The notes below the pieces were generated by a model, which worked only from the letters and a program-made list of their open reading frames with translations, ran no database searches and had not been told where the DNA came from. From Deltaproteobacteria bacterium (GTDB lineage Bacteria; Myxococcota_A; Polyangia; Polyangiales; B10-G4), in the NCBI GenBank assembly GCA_003647065.1, contig QMMC01000011.1, positions 1-36,002 on the forward strand: a DNA stretch of 36,002 nt. Direction: 5' to 3'. Position 1 is the stretch's first letter, and every line of letters begins with the position of its first letter. Below are positions 1 to 7,921 of this stretch, piece by piece. The position numbers were made by a program, and so were the translations under genes.

Positions 1-132
1 AGGATCGCGACGGGCCGCGGTTTCCCCGCAAGGAAGGGAGCCGATGGAAATGCAGAGCATTTTCGAGGGTTCCTGACGCCGCGGGGGAGCCGCGGAACGA
101 GCGAGGACCCTTCCATGTCTCTGGATCGCGCA

Positions 133-684
133 CTAGTCGTCGATATCAGGAGGCACCCAGACGAGGCTCAGCCCTGGGGCAACGGCGATGGTATCGCCAT
201 GACCGAAGACGAACAAAGCATCGATGGTCGGACCCACGGCGACGGTAGGCCCAAACGCATAGCCGATGAAGGCGCCAAACGAGACCAGGGGCCCAGCGGA
301 GAGGCCCTGGTTCGTCACCCCCGCCCAGAGCCCGGCTCGGGCGCGAAGATCGAGCCAGAGTTTCGAGGGCCGGTAGACGAGGCCCAAGGATACGGTCAAC
401 GGCATGAAGACGCGGGAAACCGCGTCGACGCTGGAGGTGATCGCCCCGAGGCCCATCGCCCCTCCGACCCGGAAGAGGCCGAGGGGCATGGTGACGTCCG
501 CGAGGAACATTCCGCCGTAGCCCGCATCGGTAGAGTCGGTGCCGTCGGCGTCGACGGTATTGGTCGAGGCAACGAGCGCCTGGGCGGAGAGCGCCCCGGC
601 GGCCATCGACTGAGCCTGTGCCGTTGATGCCCCCGCGACGAGGAGCACCAAGGCGGTCAGCAGCGCGGAGCCGAAACGTGCCAT
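133..684 (-). CDS. Exported protein, possible small outer-membrane beta-barrel
   Basis: ORF 133..690 with ATG at 684 (MARFGSALLTALVLLVAGASTAQAQ signal peptide); alternating Gly/aromatic-rich segments; directly downstream of the transaldolase on the same strand. Confidence 0.65.
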   Translation of the reverse strand: MARFGSALLTALVLLVAGASTAQAQSMAAGALSAQALVASTNTVDADGTDSTDAGYGGMFLADVTMPLGLFRVGGAMGLGAITSSVDAVSRVFMPLTVSLGLVYRPSKLWLDLRARAGLWAGVTNQGLSAGPLVSFGAFIGYAFGPTVAVGPTIDALFVFGHGDTIAVAPGLSLVWVPPDIDD

Positions 685-694
685 CGCCAACGAC

Positions 695-1342
695 TCAGGA
701 AGCGGGAACCTTCTTGGCGTCCGCGAGGAACTTGGCCAGGCCCGAATCGGTGAGCGGGTGTTTGGCGAGCTGGAGGATGACCTTGTGCGGGATGGTGGCG
801 ACGTGGGCGCCGATCATCGCGGCCTGCACGACGTGCACCGGATGCCGGATGCTCGCCACGAGGACCTGGGTCTCGTAGTCGTAGTTTTGGTAGATGGTGA
901 CGATCTGGTCGATGAGCTCCATGCCATCGCCGCTAATGTCGTCGATACGCCCGACGAAGGGGCTGATGTAGGTGGCCCCGGCCTTCGCGGCGAGGATCGC
1001 CTGGGTGGCGCTGAAGCAGAGGGTGACGTTGGTCTTGATGCCCTCGGCGGTAAACGTCTTGACGGCCTTGAGGCCCTCGGCGATCAGGGGCACCTTCACG
1101 ACGATGTTGTCGTGGATCTTGGCGAGCTCGCGCCCCTCCTTCAGGATGCCTTCCATGTCGGTCGCGATGACCTCGGCGCTGATGGGACCATCGACGATCT
1201 CGCAGATCTCGACGATAACCTCTTTCATGGGCCGGCCAACCTTGGCTACCAGGCTCGGGTTGGTGGTCACCCCGTCGATGACGCCCATGGCGGCTGCATC
1301 GCGGATCTCGTTCACGTCAGCGGTATCGATGAAGAATTTCAT
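695..1342 (-). CDS. tal: Transaldolase, small TalC/fructose-6-phosphate aldolase-like type
   Basis: [37 protein letters not shown]... and [45 protein letters not shown] are hallmark motifs. ATG at 1342 gives 215 aa; the ORF upstream of it is not homologous. Confidence 0.95.
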   Translation of the reverse strand: MKFFIDTADVNEIRDAAAMGVIDGVTTNPSLVAKVGRPMKEVIVEICEIVDGPISAEVIATDMEGILKEGRELAKIHDNIVVKVPLIAEGLKAVKTFTAEGIKTNVTLCFSATQAILAAKAGATYISPFVGRIDDISGDGMELIDQIVTIYQNYDYETQVLVASIRHPVHVVQAAMIGAHVATIPHKVILQLAKHPLTDSGLAKFLADAKKVPAS

Positions 1343-1360
1343 GCCATTCCTTCCAGCTCG

Positions 1361-2287
1361 ATGACGGGGATAGGAAATGCGCCCGCGGTGGTCAAGGCCA
1401 GCCTGGGTCTGCTGCTGCTCGTGGTGGCGGCAGCGTGCGGCGGCACACAGCCCGGGGCGGCAGAAGACGACCGGGAACGAATCGAGGACCTCGAAACGGG
1501 GCGGGAAGTCACTTTCGAGGAGATGATCGCCAATCTCGGCCGCGCACGGGTCATCTACGTGGGCGAGGCCCATGACGATCCGGCCCACCACCGGGCCCAA
1601 GGGGCGATCCTCGAGGCGCTGCACGGGCGGGATCCCGACATCGCCCTGGGGGTCGAGATGGTGCAACGGCCCTTTCAGCCGGCCCTCGATACGTGGGTCC
1701 AGAGCGCGGGGGCCGAAGACGACGAGGCGGCGCTCCTGACCGGTGTCGAGTGGGAGGAGCGGTGGGGCTTCGATTTCGAGCTCTACCGGCCGCTCTTCGA
1801 GCTTTGCCGCAGCGAGGGCATCCGCATCATCGCCCTCAACGCGCGCAAGGAGCTCACCCGGGCCGTGGCTCGGCGGGGGCTGACCGGCCTCTCGGAAGAG
1901 CTCGCCACCGAACTACCCGAGCTGGTCCTCGACGACTCCCAGCATCGCGCGATGATCGAGGAGGCCCTATCGGAGCACCCCAACATGAGCGAAGCGTTTT
2001 TCGAGCGCATGTACTCGGCTCAGGTCGTCTGGGACGAGACGATGGCCGACTCGGTCGCGACGGCCCTCGCCGCCCCGGACGCCCCGCGTCGGTTGATGGT
2101 GATCGCCGGCTCCTTCCACGTCGTGGGCGGCCTCGGCGTGCCCGGCCGGGCCGCGCGTCGGGGCGCGACGCCGTACGAGATCGTCCTGCCCTTCACTCCT
2201 GGTCGCGACCAGAGCCACCCTTCGATTTCTCGAGGTCCTCCGGGTCGGTATCGATGGGTCGGGTCACGTCATCCGACCACGCCGTGA
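1361..2287 (+). CDS. ChaN-like (haem-binding uptake family) lipoprotein
   Basis: [28 protein letters not shown] lipobox; [18 protein letters not shown]...[14 protein letters not shown] pattern of ChaN family; start at 1361 in ORF 758..2287. Confidence 0.85.
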   Translation: MTGIGNAPAVVKASLGLLLLVVAAACGGTQPGAAEDDRERIEDLETGREVTFEEMIANLGRARVIYVGEAHDDPAHHRAQGAILEALHGRDPDIALGVEMVQRPFQPALDTWVQSAGAEDDEAALLTGVEWEERWGFDFELYRPLFELCRSEGIRIIALNARKELTRAVARRGLTGLSEELATELPELVLDDSQHRAMIEEALSEHPNMSEAFFERMYSAQVVWDETMADSVATALAAPDAPRRLMVIAGSFHVVGGLGVPGRAARRGATPYEIVLPFTPGRDQSHPSISRGPPGRYRWVGSRHPTTP

Positions 2288-4172
2288 TTTGGGTCCCTTC
2301 TTCCTCGTCGTCGAATCCGAACTCACCAAACGACTGCACTGCCGCGACGGCCAGGTCCTTGGCGGTGGTCACCGGGTCGTCGAGGGCGGGGGCCGGAATG
2401 GTATCCCCGATGGCGCGGGCAACGACGGTGCGCCCTTCGTGGGGGTCGTCCGAGTCGTCCTCCTCGGCCAAAGCCGCCAGGGCCGCCGCATCCCCCGGGT
2501 CGTCCGGGCCGTCCGGGTCTTCGAGTCCATCCATGAGGTCGGGCGCGGGCGCGTCGGGGCGCTCGGTCTCGGAGGTATTGTCGTCGTCCTCGGAAGGGGG
2601 CGCACCAAAGGCCGTGTCGTCGTAGGCGAGGGCGCCGGTGTCCGGCCCCGGCGCTCCTTTGGGGATGACGATGGGCTCGATGCCCGTATAGGTCACCAAA
2701 TCCCCATCGTCATCGAGGCGAGCCTCGACGGTCGCGATTTCGGGGGACCGCGGCATTCCGATCATGAGGTCTTCGGGCATGCGGGGAGGCGGCGGCACGG
2801 CTGAACCGCGATGTGATGCCAGCTCTGCCATCGGGTTCGGGACCGAAGAGCGAGCCGTGTCGTCGACCTCCGGTTCGAGTAGATAGTTCGGCTGATGCGC
2901 CGGCCGGCTGACGCTTTCCACGTCGGCGACGAAGACGGCGGTCATGTCTTCCGGACCGTCATCGTCATCGTCGAGAATGCCAGATGCGTCGTATGCGGAC
3001 GCCGAAGACGCCGAAGACGCCGAAGACGCCGAAGAGACTGCCGAATCCGGCGAGGGCTCCGGTTCGGGAGTCGGCGCGGACTGGCGAACGACGCCTTCGA
3101 GGTCGCCCGTCGCGAGCACCTGCTCTTCGAGGAGCTCGTCGTCTTCGAGCAGTTCACCGTCCTCGAGCAGCTCGTGCTCCTCGAACGTTTCGTCGTCTTC
3201 GATCAGCTCGACACCGAGGAACTCGTCGACCTCGTCCTCCGCGAGGAAGGCCTCGGGGAAGAGGTCGATCATGTAGTTGGCGAGTTTCCTTCGGCTGTAG
3301 GGACGGCCAATACTGTAGAGGTATCCCTCGAGGTCGTCTCCCAACTCCTGAGCTCGTTGGTAGCGTTCGCGGCGATCCCGGGCGAGGGCCTTGAGCACGA
3401 TCGAGGAGAGATGAGCGTTGATGTCGCTGGCGATGCCCCGGGGGTCGGGGACCTCGCCGGCGCGCACCGCCAAGACCGTGTCGATGTCGTTGTCCCGCAG
3501 AAAGAGCCGCTGCCCAGTCAGGAGTTCGAAGAGCAGGATCCCGAGGGCGTAGATGTCGCTCCGCCAATCGATGGTCTCGCCGTGGGCTTGCTCGGGCGAG
3601 AGATAGGCGAGCTTGCCCTTGAGCACCCCAGCCTGGGTCTGGGTGCTTCGCCCGGCGGCTTTGGCGAGGCCGAAATCGATGACCTTCACGTCGCCTTCGA
3701 AAGAGACGAGGACGTTCTGCGGCGACACGTCCCGGTGGATGACGTTGAGGGGTTGCCCGTCCCGGCCGACGGCGCGGTGAGCAAAGTCGAGGGCTTCGGC
3801 GACCTTGGTGACGATGAAACACGCGGCCTCGATGGGCACCGCGCCGTTGCGCGCCACTTCGGCCTTGGTGAGGCCCCGGAGGTCACGACCGTGCACGTAT
3901 TCGAGGGCGATGTAGTAGTGCTCGTCGACGCAACCGAGGTCGTAGATCTGGGCGATGCTCGCGTGATTCAACTGAACGGCGATCTTCGCTTCGTCCACGA
4001 ACATCGAGACGAACTCGCTGTCCTGTGCGAGGTGCGGAAGGATCCTCTTGACCGCAACGATGCGCTCGAAGCCGACGTCCTCACGGGAGCGCGCCTTGAA
4101 TACCTCGGCCATTCCGCCCTTGGCGATTGGTTCGAGGAGGTCGTAGCGACCGAAACGCGACGATTCGTCCAC
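2193..4172 (-). CDS. Cytoplasmic Ser/Thr protein kinase with long acidic C-terminal tail
   Basis: GRYDLLEPIAKGGMAEVFKA, VAVKRI, HRDVSPQNVLV, DFGLAK, SPEQAHG motifs; GTG start; tail rich in Asp/Glu with no obvious TM helix. Confidence 0.93.
   Translation of the reverse strand: MDESSRFGRYDLLEPIAKGGMAEVFKARSREDVGFERIVAVKRILPHLAQDSEFVSMFVDEAKIAVQLNHASIAQIYDLGCVDEHYYIALEYVHGRDLRGLTKAEVARNGAVPIEAACFIVTKVAEALDFAHRAVGRDGQPLNVIHRDVSPQNVLVSFEGDVKVIDFGLAKAAGRSTQTQAGVLKGKLAYLSPEQAHGETIDWRSDIYALGILLFELLTGQRLFLRDNDIDTVLAVRAGEVPDPRGIASDINAHLSSIVLKALARDRRERYQRAQELGDDLEGYLYSIGRPYSRRKLANYMIDLFPEAFLAEDEVDEFLGVELIEDDETFEEHELLEDGELLEDDELLEEQVLATGDLEGVVRQSAPTPEPEPSPDSAVSSASSASSASSASAYDASGILDDDDDGPEDMTAVFVADVESVSRPAHQPNYLLEPEVDDTARSSVPNPMAELASHRGSAVPPPPRMPEDLMIGMPRSPEIATVEARLDDDGDLVTYTGIEPIVIPKGAPGPDTGALAYDDTAFGAPPSEDDDNTSETERPDAPAPDLMDGLEDPDGPDDPGDAAALAALAEEDDSDDPHEGRTVVARAIGDTIPAPALDDPVTTAKDLAVAAVQSFGEFGFDDEEEGTQITAWSDDVTRPIDTDPEDLEKSKGGSGRDQE
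3001..3036 (+). repeat. 9-bp tandem repeat (gccgaagac, about 4 units) inside kinase gene
   Basis: gccgaagacgccgaagacgccgaagacgccgaagag read directly; encodes Ser-Ser-Ala repeats on the minus strand. Confidence 0.85.
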
Positions 4173-4241
4173 CCAGAGCGCAGCTTAGCGGGTCACCGTT
4201 GGGGGTCAACGGGGGTGTCGACCTACGTACGATTCAGACGC

Positions 4242-4454
4242 TCAGCCGCCGTAGATCACCTCGATCTCGACGTCCTCGGCGACGTCCTCGGCGACGTCCT
4301 GGGCGACGTCTTGCCCGGCCTCCTGCCCGTCATCCTGGGACGGGGGCTGCTGAGGAGTGGTCAGATCCGCGCTAGACTGGGCGTAATCCCAGTACGCGAG
4401 GGCCCCGGCGACAAGAAACGCCAGGGCCCAGAGCAGCCCCGCAGAGGGGGTCAT
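4242..4454 (-). CDS. Small single-TM protein (70 aa) with QDVAQDVAEDVAEDVE repeat tail
   Basis: MTPSAGLLWALAFLVAGALAYWDYAQSSADLTTPQQPPSQDDGQEAGQDVAQDVAEDVAEDVEIEVIYGG; ATG at 4454; lies just upstream of the kinase on the same strand. Confidence 0.6.
   Translation of the reverse strand: MTPSAGLLWALAFLVAGALAYWDYAQSSADLTTPQQPPSQDDGQEAGQDVAQDVAEDVAEDVEIEVIYGG
4269..4316 (+). repeat. 12-bp tandem repeat (gacgtcctcggc-like, 4 units)
   Basis: gacgtcctcggc gacgtcctcggc gacgtcctgggc gacgtcttgccc read directly. Confidence 0.85.
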
Positions 4455-4568
4455 CTTGGCTGGGACCCGCACGAAGGAAGTATGAGGTCCAAGCCCCCGG
4501 GGCGCCCACAAAGGGTGCCGATTGGAACGAATTTGAAGGACCGGGGCGCCGCCCCGTCGAAACCCGGT

Positions 4569-5888
4569 ATGCGTGTGACCGCCCTTCTTTCTTTGGTGCT
4601 CTTGGCCGCTTTCGCGGCGCCGGCCCTCGCTCAGCCGTCCCAGGAGACCGCCCACCGAGACGACCCCCGGGACGCCGAGCACGCCCGCATCGCCAACCTG
4701 ACCCGGTCCGAACGGGAGCTCCTCGCTCCCCACATCGCCCGGGGCCCGGTCGCCCTGATCGAGTTTCGAGGCCAGGCGGAGCTCCCGGCGATCCACTTCG
4801 CAATGAGGGTCCGTGCCCCGGCGGCACGGATCGCCGAGGTCATCGCCAACCCCGGGGGCTACCCGAGCTTCATGCCCGCCCTCGACGAGGTCGAGGTGAC
4901 CGGGCGCCGCAGAAACATGGTGTCCTACCGTTGGACCTGGCAGACCGCGGTCTTCACCCTCCACGGCGACAACGTCCTCCAAGTATACCCGGCCCCCGTG
5001 GGCCGGAGCGACCGCCCCTACCGTATCGAGTCCCGAGCGACCGGCGGTGACCTCGGGACCGGGCGCCTCGTCTGGCGCGTATACCCCGAGGGGCCCAACC
5101 AATCGCTGCTCACCCTTTCGGCGCGCCTCGACCTGCGCGAAGCGAACTACCTGACGCGGCAGATCAACCGTGGCCAGAACTCCATCAATCGAACGATCAA
5201 CATCAGCCTCGCCTACGTGATGTTGCACGGCACGGCGAAGGAGGCCGAGCGGCGGGTCGGCGCGCCGACCTTGCGCGCGCCGGAGGCTCCGCTGACGCGC
5301 CCCGAGGTCGACGTCCAGGCCCTCGCCCATCTCCTCGGTCGGGGTGACCTGCTGCTGATGGATACCACCGGGGACCGCTTGAATCAGGTGACCGTCGTCG
5401 GGCGCATCGGCCGCGACGAGGCGCGCACCCGGGAGGTCATGACCGACCCCCGAGAATTCGGCCCCGCGCTGGTACCGGGGGCATACGCCCGGATCGTCCG
5501 ACAGGGAGACCAGGACCTCGACTTCGAGTGGGGGGTGAACATGCCCCTCATCGGCACATCGGGGAAGATGCGCCTCGGGGAAACTGGCGATGGAACGGTC
5601 TCCATCGATGCCATCGAAGGCGCCCTCGAAGGCGGGCGCTGGCGTTTCGCCACGGAGACCTACCCGAACGGCGAAGCCATCGTCATCGGTTGGGCCGACT
5701 TCGACCCCGCCGACGCGAGTTGGCTGATTCGGGCCATGGTCGCCGACGACCCGCCCCTCGGCGCGGGCATCGCCGGCGGAACCTCGATCATGCTCGTCCG
5801 GGGCATCCGCTCCCGAGCCTGGCGCGTCCAAGAAGCACGCGCCGCGGCCGAAGCCGCGGCCGCCCAGCGAGAAGCCGAAGGCAGCTAA
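4569..5888 (+). CDS. Exported protein with apparent tandem SRPBCC/START-like domains
   Basis: ATG at 4569, signal peptide MRVTALLSLVLLAAFAAPALAQ; MRVRAPAARIAEVIANPGGYPSFMPALDEVEV typical of SRPBCC/polyketide cyclase-like domains; second similar region VVGRIGRDEARTREVMTDPREFGPALVPG. Confidence 0.75.
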   Translation: MRVTALLSLVLLAAFAAPALAQPSQETAHRDDPRDAEHARIANLTRSERELLAPHIARGPVALIEFRGQAELPAIHFAMRVRAPAARIAEVIANPGGYPSFMPALDEVEVTGRRRNMVSYRWTWQTAVFTLHGDNVLQVYPAPVGRSDRPYRIESRATGGDLGTGRLVWRVYPEGPNQSLLTLSARLDLREANYLTRQINRGQNSINRTINISLAYVMLHGTAKEAERRVGAPTLRAPEAPLTRPEVDVQALAHLLGRGDLLLMDTTGDRLNQVTVVGRIGRDEARTREVMTDPREFGPALVPGAYARIVRQGDQDLDFEWGVNMPLIGTSGKMRLGETGDGTVSIDAIEGALEGGRWRFATETYPNGEAIVIGWADFDPADASWLIRAMVADDPPLGAGIAGGTSIMLVRGIRSRAWRVQEARAAAEAAAAQREAEGS

Positions 5889-5917
5889 ACCGCTCGTACA
5901 CCTCTAAACAGTGTCGC

Positions 5918-6832
5918 CTAGTCGCAGAGCATCGACGAGCAGCTCATCGAGAAGCAGTCGTCGGTGCTGACGCAGCCGGTCGCGGCGGGGCAGTCCGCGG
6001 CGACGCCGCCGGCCATGCCGACGACGACGAAGCCGGCGTCGGTGACGGTCTCCAAGATGGCCGCGTTTCCGGGGGACCCGGCGGTGTCGTTGATCAGACC
6101 CACGAACCCCGGGGAAACGGCCGTGGCGGTGATCTCGAGGGTCGTCGTCACCCCGTTGATCGCCGCGACGATGGCGTCCCGAACCTCGTCCGCCGTGGTG
6201 ATGGTCGAGATGTCGATGGCGACGCCGGTTGCCGTCGCGTTCGTATCGAACTCGAAGACCGTGGGGGTGTTCATGCCGTCGTCGAGGGTGAAGGTCTCGG
6301 TGTCGAGGAGCATCGCCGACACGGGGGTGGTGATGGAGCCAGAGGCCGTAGCAAGAGCCTGGGCCGCCGTGCACGTCGCGTTGCAGGTGCCGCAGTCCAG
6401 CATGTTGCCGTCGTCGCAGGTCTCGGTGCCCTCTACCGTCCCGTTGCCACAGGTCATGGCCACTCCGGTATCGGTCCCGGCGTCGGTCCCGGCGTCGGTC
6501 CCGGCGTCGGTTCCGGCGTCGGTCCCGGCGTCGGTCCCGGCATCGGTCCCGGCATCGGTCCCGGCGTCGGTCGTCGCGTCCATGGACCCATCGGTCATGG
6601 CGTCCGAGGTTGCATCCGGCGTCGCGTCCAGCATCGCGTCCGGCGTGGCATCCGGCGTCGCGTCCGGCATGGCATCCGGCGTCGCGTCCATGGTCCCGTC
6701 GCGGATGCCGCTATCGACGGCCGAGTCGGTCGTCGCGTCGCCGATCTTCGAGCGGTCGAAGTCGACCACCAGCTGACAGCCAGAGAGCGCCAGGACGAGG
6801 GCGGAGAGCGTGAGCATTTGAAGCTTGGTCAT
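5918..6832 (-). CDS. Lipoprotein with long tetrapeptide-repeat linker and Cys-rich MYXO-type motif
   Basis: MTKLQMLTLSALVLALSGC lipobox; (ATPD/AMPD)n and (AGTD)n repeats; CGNGTVEGTETCDDGN motif resembling DUF4215/myxococcus Cys-rich repeat. Confidence 0.8.
   Translation of the reverse strand: MTKLQMLTLSALVLALSGCQLVVDFDRSKIGDATTDSAVDSGIRDGTMDATPDAMPDATPDATPDAMLDATPDATSDAMTDGSMDATTDAGTDAGTDAGTDAGTDAGTDAGTDAGTDAGTDTGVAMTCGNGTVEGTETCDDGNMLDCGTCNATCTAAQALATASGSITTPVSAMLLDTETFTLDDGMNTPTVFEFDTNATATGVAIDISTITTADEVRDAIVAAINGVTTTLEITATAVSPGFVGLINDTAGSPGNAAILETVTDAGFVVVGMAGGVAADCPAATGCVSTDDCFSMSCSSMLCD
6471..6690 (+). repeat. Two 12-bp-periodic tandem repeat tracts encoding four-residue repeats
   Basis: cggtcccggcgt-type 12-mers about 6471..6570 and gcatccggcgtc/gcgtccggcatg 12-mers about 6612..6690. 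Confidence 0.85.
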
Positions 6833-6865
6833 CTTGATATTCCGAAATTCGGCGAATTTTGCGAC

Positions 6866-7861
6866 TCAGAAGGACATTGCGGCGGCGACTCCGCCACCGT
6901 GGGCGCTGACCGCAGGGGTGATCTGGAGCTCAGCGCTCTCGTCGTCATCGTCCGAGCCGCTCGTGAGCCAGAGCACGACGGCGGTGATGGCGCCGGCTAT
7001 CGCGACCCCGAAGGCCACGTCCGCGAAGAGGGCGAGGGTCTCACCATTGTCGGCGGCCTCCTCGGTCGGGTCCTCGTCGAAGGAAGACTGCTCGCTCAAG
7101 GCGAGAAAACCGAGGACCGACCCGGTGATGAGCCCGACGCCGGCAACCGCCGACGAGACCCACACGCCGGCGGGGATGCTTTCGTCTTCCTCTGCGGCCT
7201 CCTCCTCGGGCTCTTCGTACTCCTCGCCTTCGCCCTCTTCGCCAAACTCGTCGCCCACCGGAGGCAGGACGACGAAGGCGGGAGCTACTTCGTGGCGCTC
7301 TCCAAAGGTCATGGTGACGGTCTCGGTCACCGGCTCGTGGCCTTCGAGGGTGAGGGCTACCGTGTGGTCACCGGGGGGAACTTCGACCTCGGCGGGGGTG
7401 ACCTCTTCGCGTGCGACCTCGTCGATCGTGATCGCGGCCCCCGGTGGAGTGGAGGTCAGCACCAGGGTCGCCGGCCGCGCCCGCAGCTCGGCGATGCTTT
7501 GCTCGACCTCGGCGCGGTCGGGGGCGTCGGCCCGTTCGGTGAGGTAGCGCTCGTAGGACTCGACGGCCCCGGCTGCATTGCCGCCGCGCTCCCGGGCGTG
7601 GGCTACGCCGATCAGCACCACGGGGTTCGGCACGGCGCCGTAGGCCTCCATGAAGGCGGCTTCAGACTGCTCGAACTCACCGGCTTCGAGGTGCGTCTGG
7701 CCGCGGCCATAGGCCTCCCGGGCGGTCGCCCGATCCGCGTCGGAGGGGCCCGCAGGCTCAGCAGCAGCGCGCCGGCGCCGGCGTTGGGCATCCGCCGAAC
7801 TCGGGGACAGGACCGCGGTGGCCATCGCGAAAAGAACGAGGCACGAGAAGATTCGACGCAT
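6866..7861 (-). CDS. Exported TPR-like/PEGA-domain protein
   Basis: Signal peptide MRRIFSCLVLFAMATAVLSPSSADAQ; AREAYGRGQTHLEAGEFEQSEAAFMEAYG; LVLTSTPPGAAITIDEVAREEVTPAEVEVPPGDHTVALTLEGHE is PEGA-like; hydrophobic segment near the C-terminus. Confidence 0.82.
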   Translation of the reverse strand: MRRIFSCLVLFAMATAVLSPSSADAQRRRRRAAAEPAGPSDADRATAREAYGRGQTHLEAGEFEQSEAAFMEAYGAVPNPVVLIGVAHARERGGNAAGAVESYERYLTERADAPDRAEVEQSIAELRARPATLVLTSTPPGAAITIDEVAREEVTPAEVEVPPGDHTVALTLEGHEPVTETVTMTFGERHEVAPAFVVLPPVGDEFGEEGEGEEYEEPEEEAAEEDESIPAGVWVSSAVAGVGLITGSVLGFLALSEQSSFDEDPTEEAADNGETLALFADVAFGVAIAGAITAVVLWLTSGSDDDDESAELQITPAVSAHGGGVAAAMSF

Positions 7862-7921
7862 CAATATTCTCCCAAAGGACCCGTGGGCCTGCCCTCTGGT
7901 ACCCCCAAGTCGAGGGGACCG

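Noticed and set aside
2895-4568. 5' extension of the 2895..5888 ORF
   Set aside because: Antisense to kinase and small protein; true start with signal peptide is ATG 4569.
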